Assembly: GCA_016764835.1 (NCBI GenBank)
Contig: JAESRD010000207.1
Span: forward strand, 1 to 5,832
Source of the DNA: Paracoccaceae bacterium
Lineage (GTDB): Bacteria; Pseudomonadota; Alphaproteobacteria; Rhodobacterales; Rhodobacteraceae
DNA: 5,832 bases
Reading direction: 5' to 3'
Shown: positions 5,102 to 5,832 of the stretch, in pieces
How the letters are laid out: each line of letters begins with the position of its first letter
Numbering within the stretch: the stretch's first letter is position 1
Notes under the pieces: generated by a model
Told to the model about the DNA's origin: nothing
The model's database searches: none
What the model saw: only the letters and a program-made list of their open reading frames with translations
Made by a program: the position numbers and the translations under genes

Positions 5102-5832
5102 TGGAATACGCTGTATGTGGATGCGCGGCGGCACATCAAAAGGTGGCTACTTTTTGGCCGATGATCTGCCGCGCGATATCGCCGCCCGCGATGCATTTTT
5201 GCTGGCCATGATGGGCTCACCGGATATCCGCCAGATAGACGGCATGGGCGGCTCTGATCCGCTGACATCAAAGGTTGCGGTGGTCCGCAAATCAACCCGT
5301 GCGGGCGTTGATGTGGATTATTTATTCTTGCAGGTCGTCGTTGACCAAGCCATTGTTACTGATGCGCAAAATTGCGGCAATATCCTCGCAGGTGTTGGCC
5401 CATTTGCCATTGAGCGCGGGCTGGTGCAGGCCAGTGATGCGGACAAATCAGTCACCATATTCATGGAAAACACCGGCCAGATTGCAGTGGCGCAAGTGGC
5501 CACGCCGGGCGGCAAAGTCAGCTATGCGGGCAGCGCTTCTATAGACGGTGTGCCGGGGCTTTCATCGCCGATCCCCATCACCTTTCAGGACACGGCTGGC
5601 TCGTCATGTGGCGCGCTTTTGCCCACCGGGAATGAGGTCGATATTGTCGAGGGCGTCTCAGTGACAATGATAGATAATGGCATGCCCTGCGTGGTCATGT
5701 TGGCATCCGATATGGGCATAACCGGTGATGAGACGCCAGAAGAGCTGGAGGCCAACGCGCCGCTGCGCGCCCGGCTTGAGACGATCCGCTTGGCTTGCGG
5801 ACCGCTGATGAACCTGGGCGATGTTTCGGCCA
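5094..5832 (+). CDS. galD: 4-oxalomesaconate tautomerase (PrpF family, GalD/LigU type), N-terminal part
   Basis: The 246 visible codons (about two thirds of a usual ~360-residue protein) belong to the PrpF branch of the diaminopimelate-epimerase-like fold. Diagnostic segments are MRGGTSKGGYFLADDLP (10-26), MGSPDIRQIDGMGGSDPLTSK (40-60), QNCGNILAGVGPFAIERGLV (92-111) and the second-half start MIDNGMPCVVMLASDMGITG (192-211). Lys60 and Cys94 appear to match the Lys and Cys discussed for LigU, the Lys as proposed base (from memory). GalD/LigU isomerises 4-oxalomesaconate, the product of gallate or protocatechuate 4,5-cleavage, so that the hydratase GalB/LigJ can act. The family also contains aconitate isomerases such as PrpF; the VDVDYLFLQVVVD and IDGMGGSDPLTSK wording fits GalD better. 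It starts at ATG 5094, overlapping the small gene by 8 bp, and continues past the window, where the hydratase and aldolase genes would be expected. Confidence 0.88.
   Translation, partial: MSNGIRCMWMRGGTSKGGYFLADDLPRDIAARDAFLLAMMGSPDIRQIDGMGGSDPLTSKVAVVRKSTRAGVDVDYLFLQVVVDQAIVTDAQNCGNILAGVGPFAIERGLVQASDADKSVTIFMENTGQIAVAQVATPGGKVSYAGSASIDGVPGLSSPIPITFQDTAGSSCGALLPTGNEVDIVEGVSVTMIDNGMPCVVMLASDMGITGDETPEELEANAPLRARLETIRLACGPLMNLGDVSA

Noticed and set aside
4811..5134. A 107-codon open frame on the - strand across the small gene and tautomerase start
   Set aside because: It overlaps the well-supported tautomerase N-terminus and has no family features; its product looks compositionally like an antisense shadow.

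Overview
The window looks like part of an alphaproteobacterial chromosome, most likely a marine Rhodobacterales (Roseobacter-type) member. This rests on moderate-to-high GC, the mix of protein families, and a C-terminal fragment of an ASKHA/DUF4445 corrinoid-activation protein of the kind common there. The taxonomic call is inference from protein style, not from a marker gene.

Layout. (1) Bases 1-230, + strand: the last 75 codons of the ASKHA-domain protein, ending 16 bp from a convergent gene. (2) Bases 247-3282, - strand: three genes read in the order aldo/keto reductase (3282-2290), alpha/beta hydrolase (2258-1584), PhzS-like FAD monooxygenase (1524-247), with gaps of 31 and 59 bp, so probably one transcript. 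(3) Bases 3422-4687, - strand: a 421-residue LysR-type regulator that carries two complete N-terminal winged-HTH domains instead of one. It starts at GTG and points the same way as the reductase operon, 139 bp upstream of it. (4) Bases 4688-4855: the divergent control region, with an 11-bp-arm inverted repeat and a separate 14-bp perfect palindrome. (5) Bases 4856-5101, + strand: a small Cys-containing open frame of unknown function with an uncertain start. (6) Bases 5094-5832, + strand: the first 246 codons of a PrpF-family 4-oxalomesaconate tautomerase (GalD/LigU type), running off the window.

How the parts may work together. The tautomerase is a lower-pathway enzyme of gallate and protocatechuate 4,5-cleavage, so the divergent right-hand operon is probably an aromatic-acid catabolic operon. 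The LysR gene next to it is its natural candidate regulator, possibly autoregulated from the shared intergenic region. The three enzymes behind the regulator (NADPH-dependent carbonyl reductase, serine hydrolase, aromatic-ring flavin monooxygenase) would suit peripheral conversion of an aromatic or ester-linked precursor, but their substrates cannot be read from sequence. The most unusual items are the double-HTH regulator and the small frame-ambiguous gene before the tautomerase. No RNA gene, mobile element, CRISPR array or long repeat was seen.
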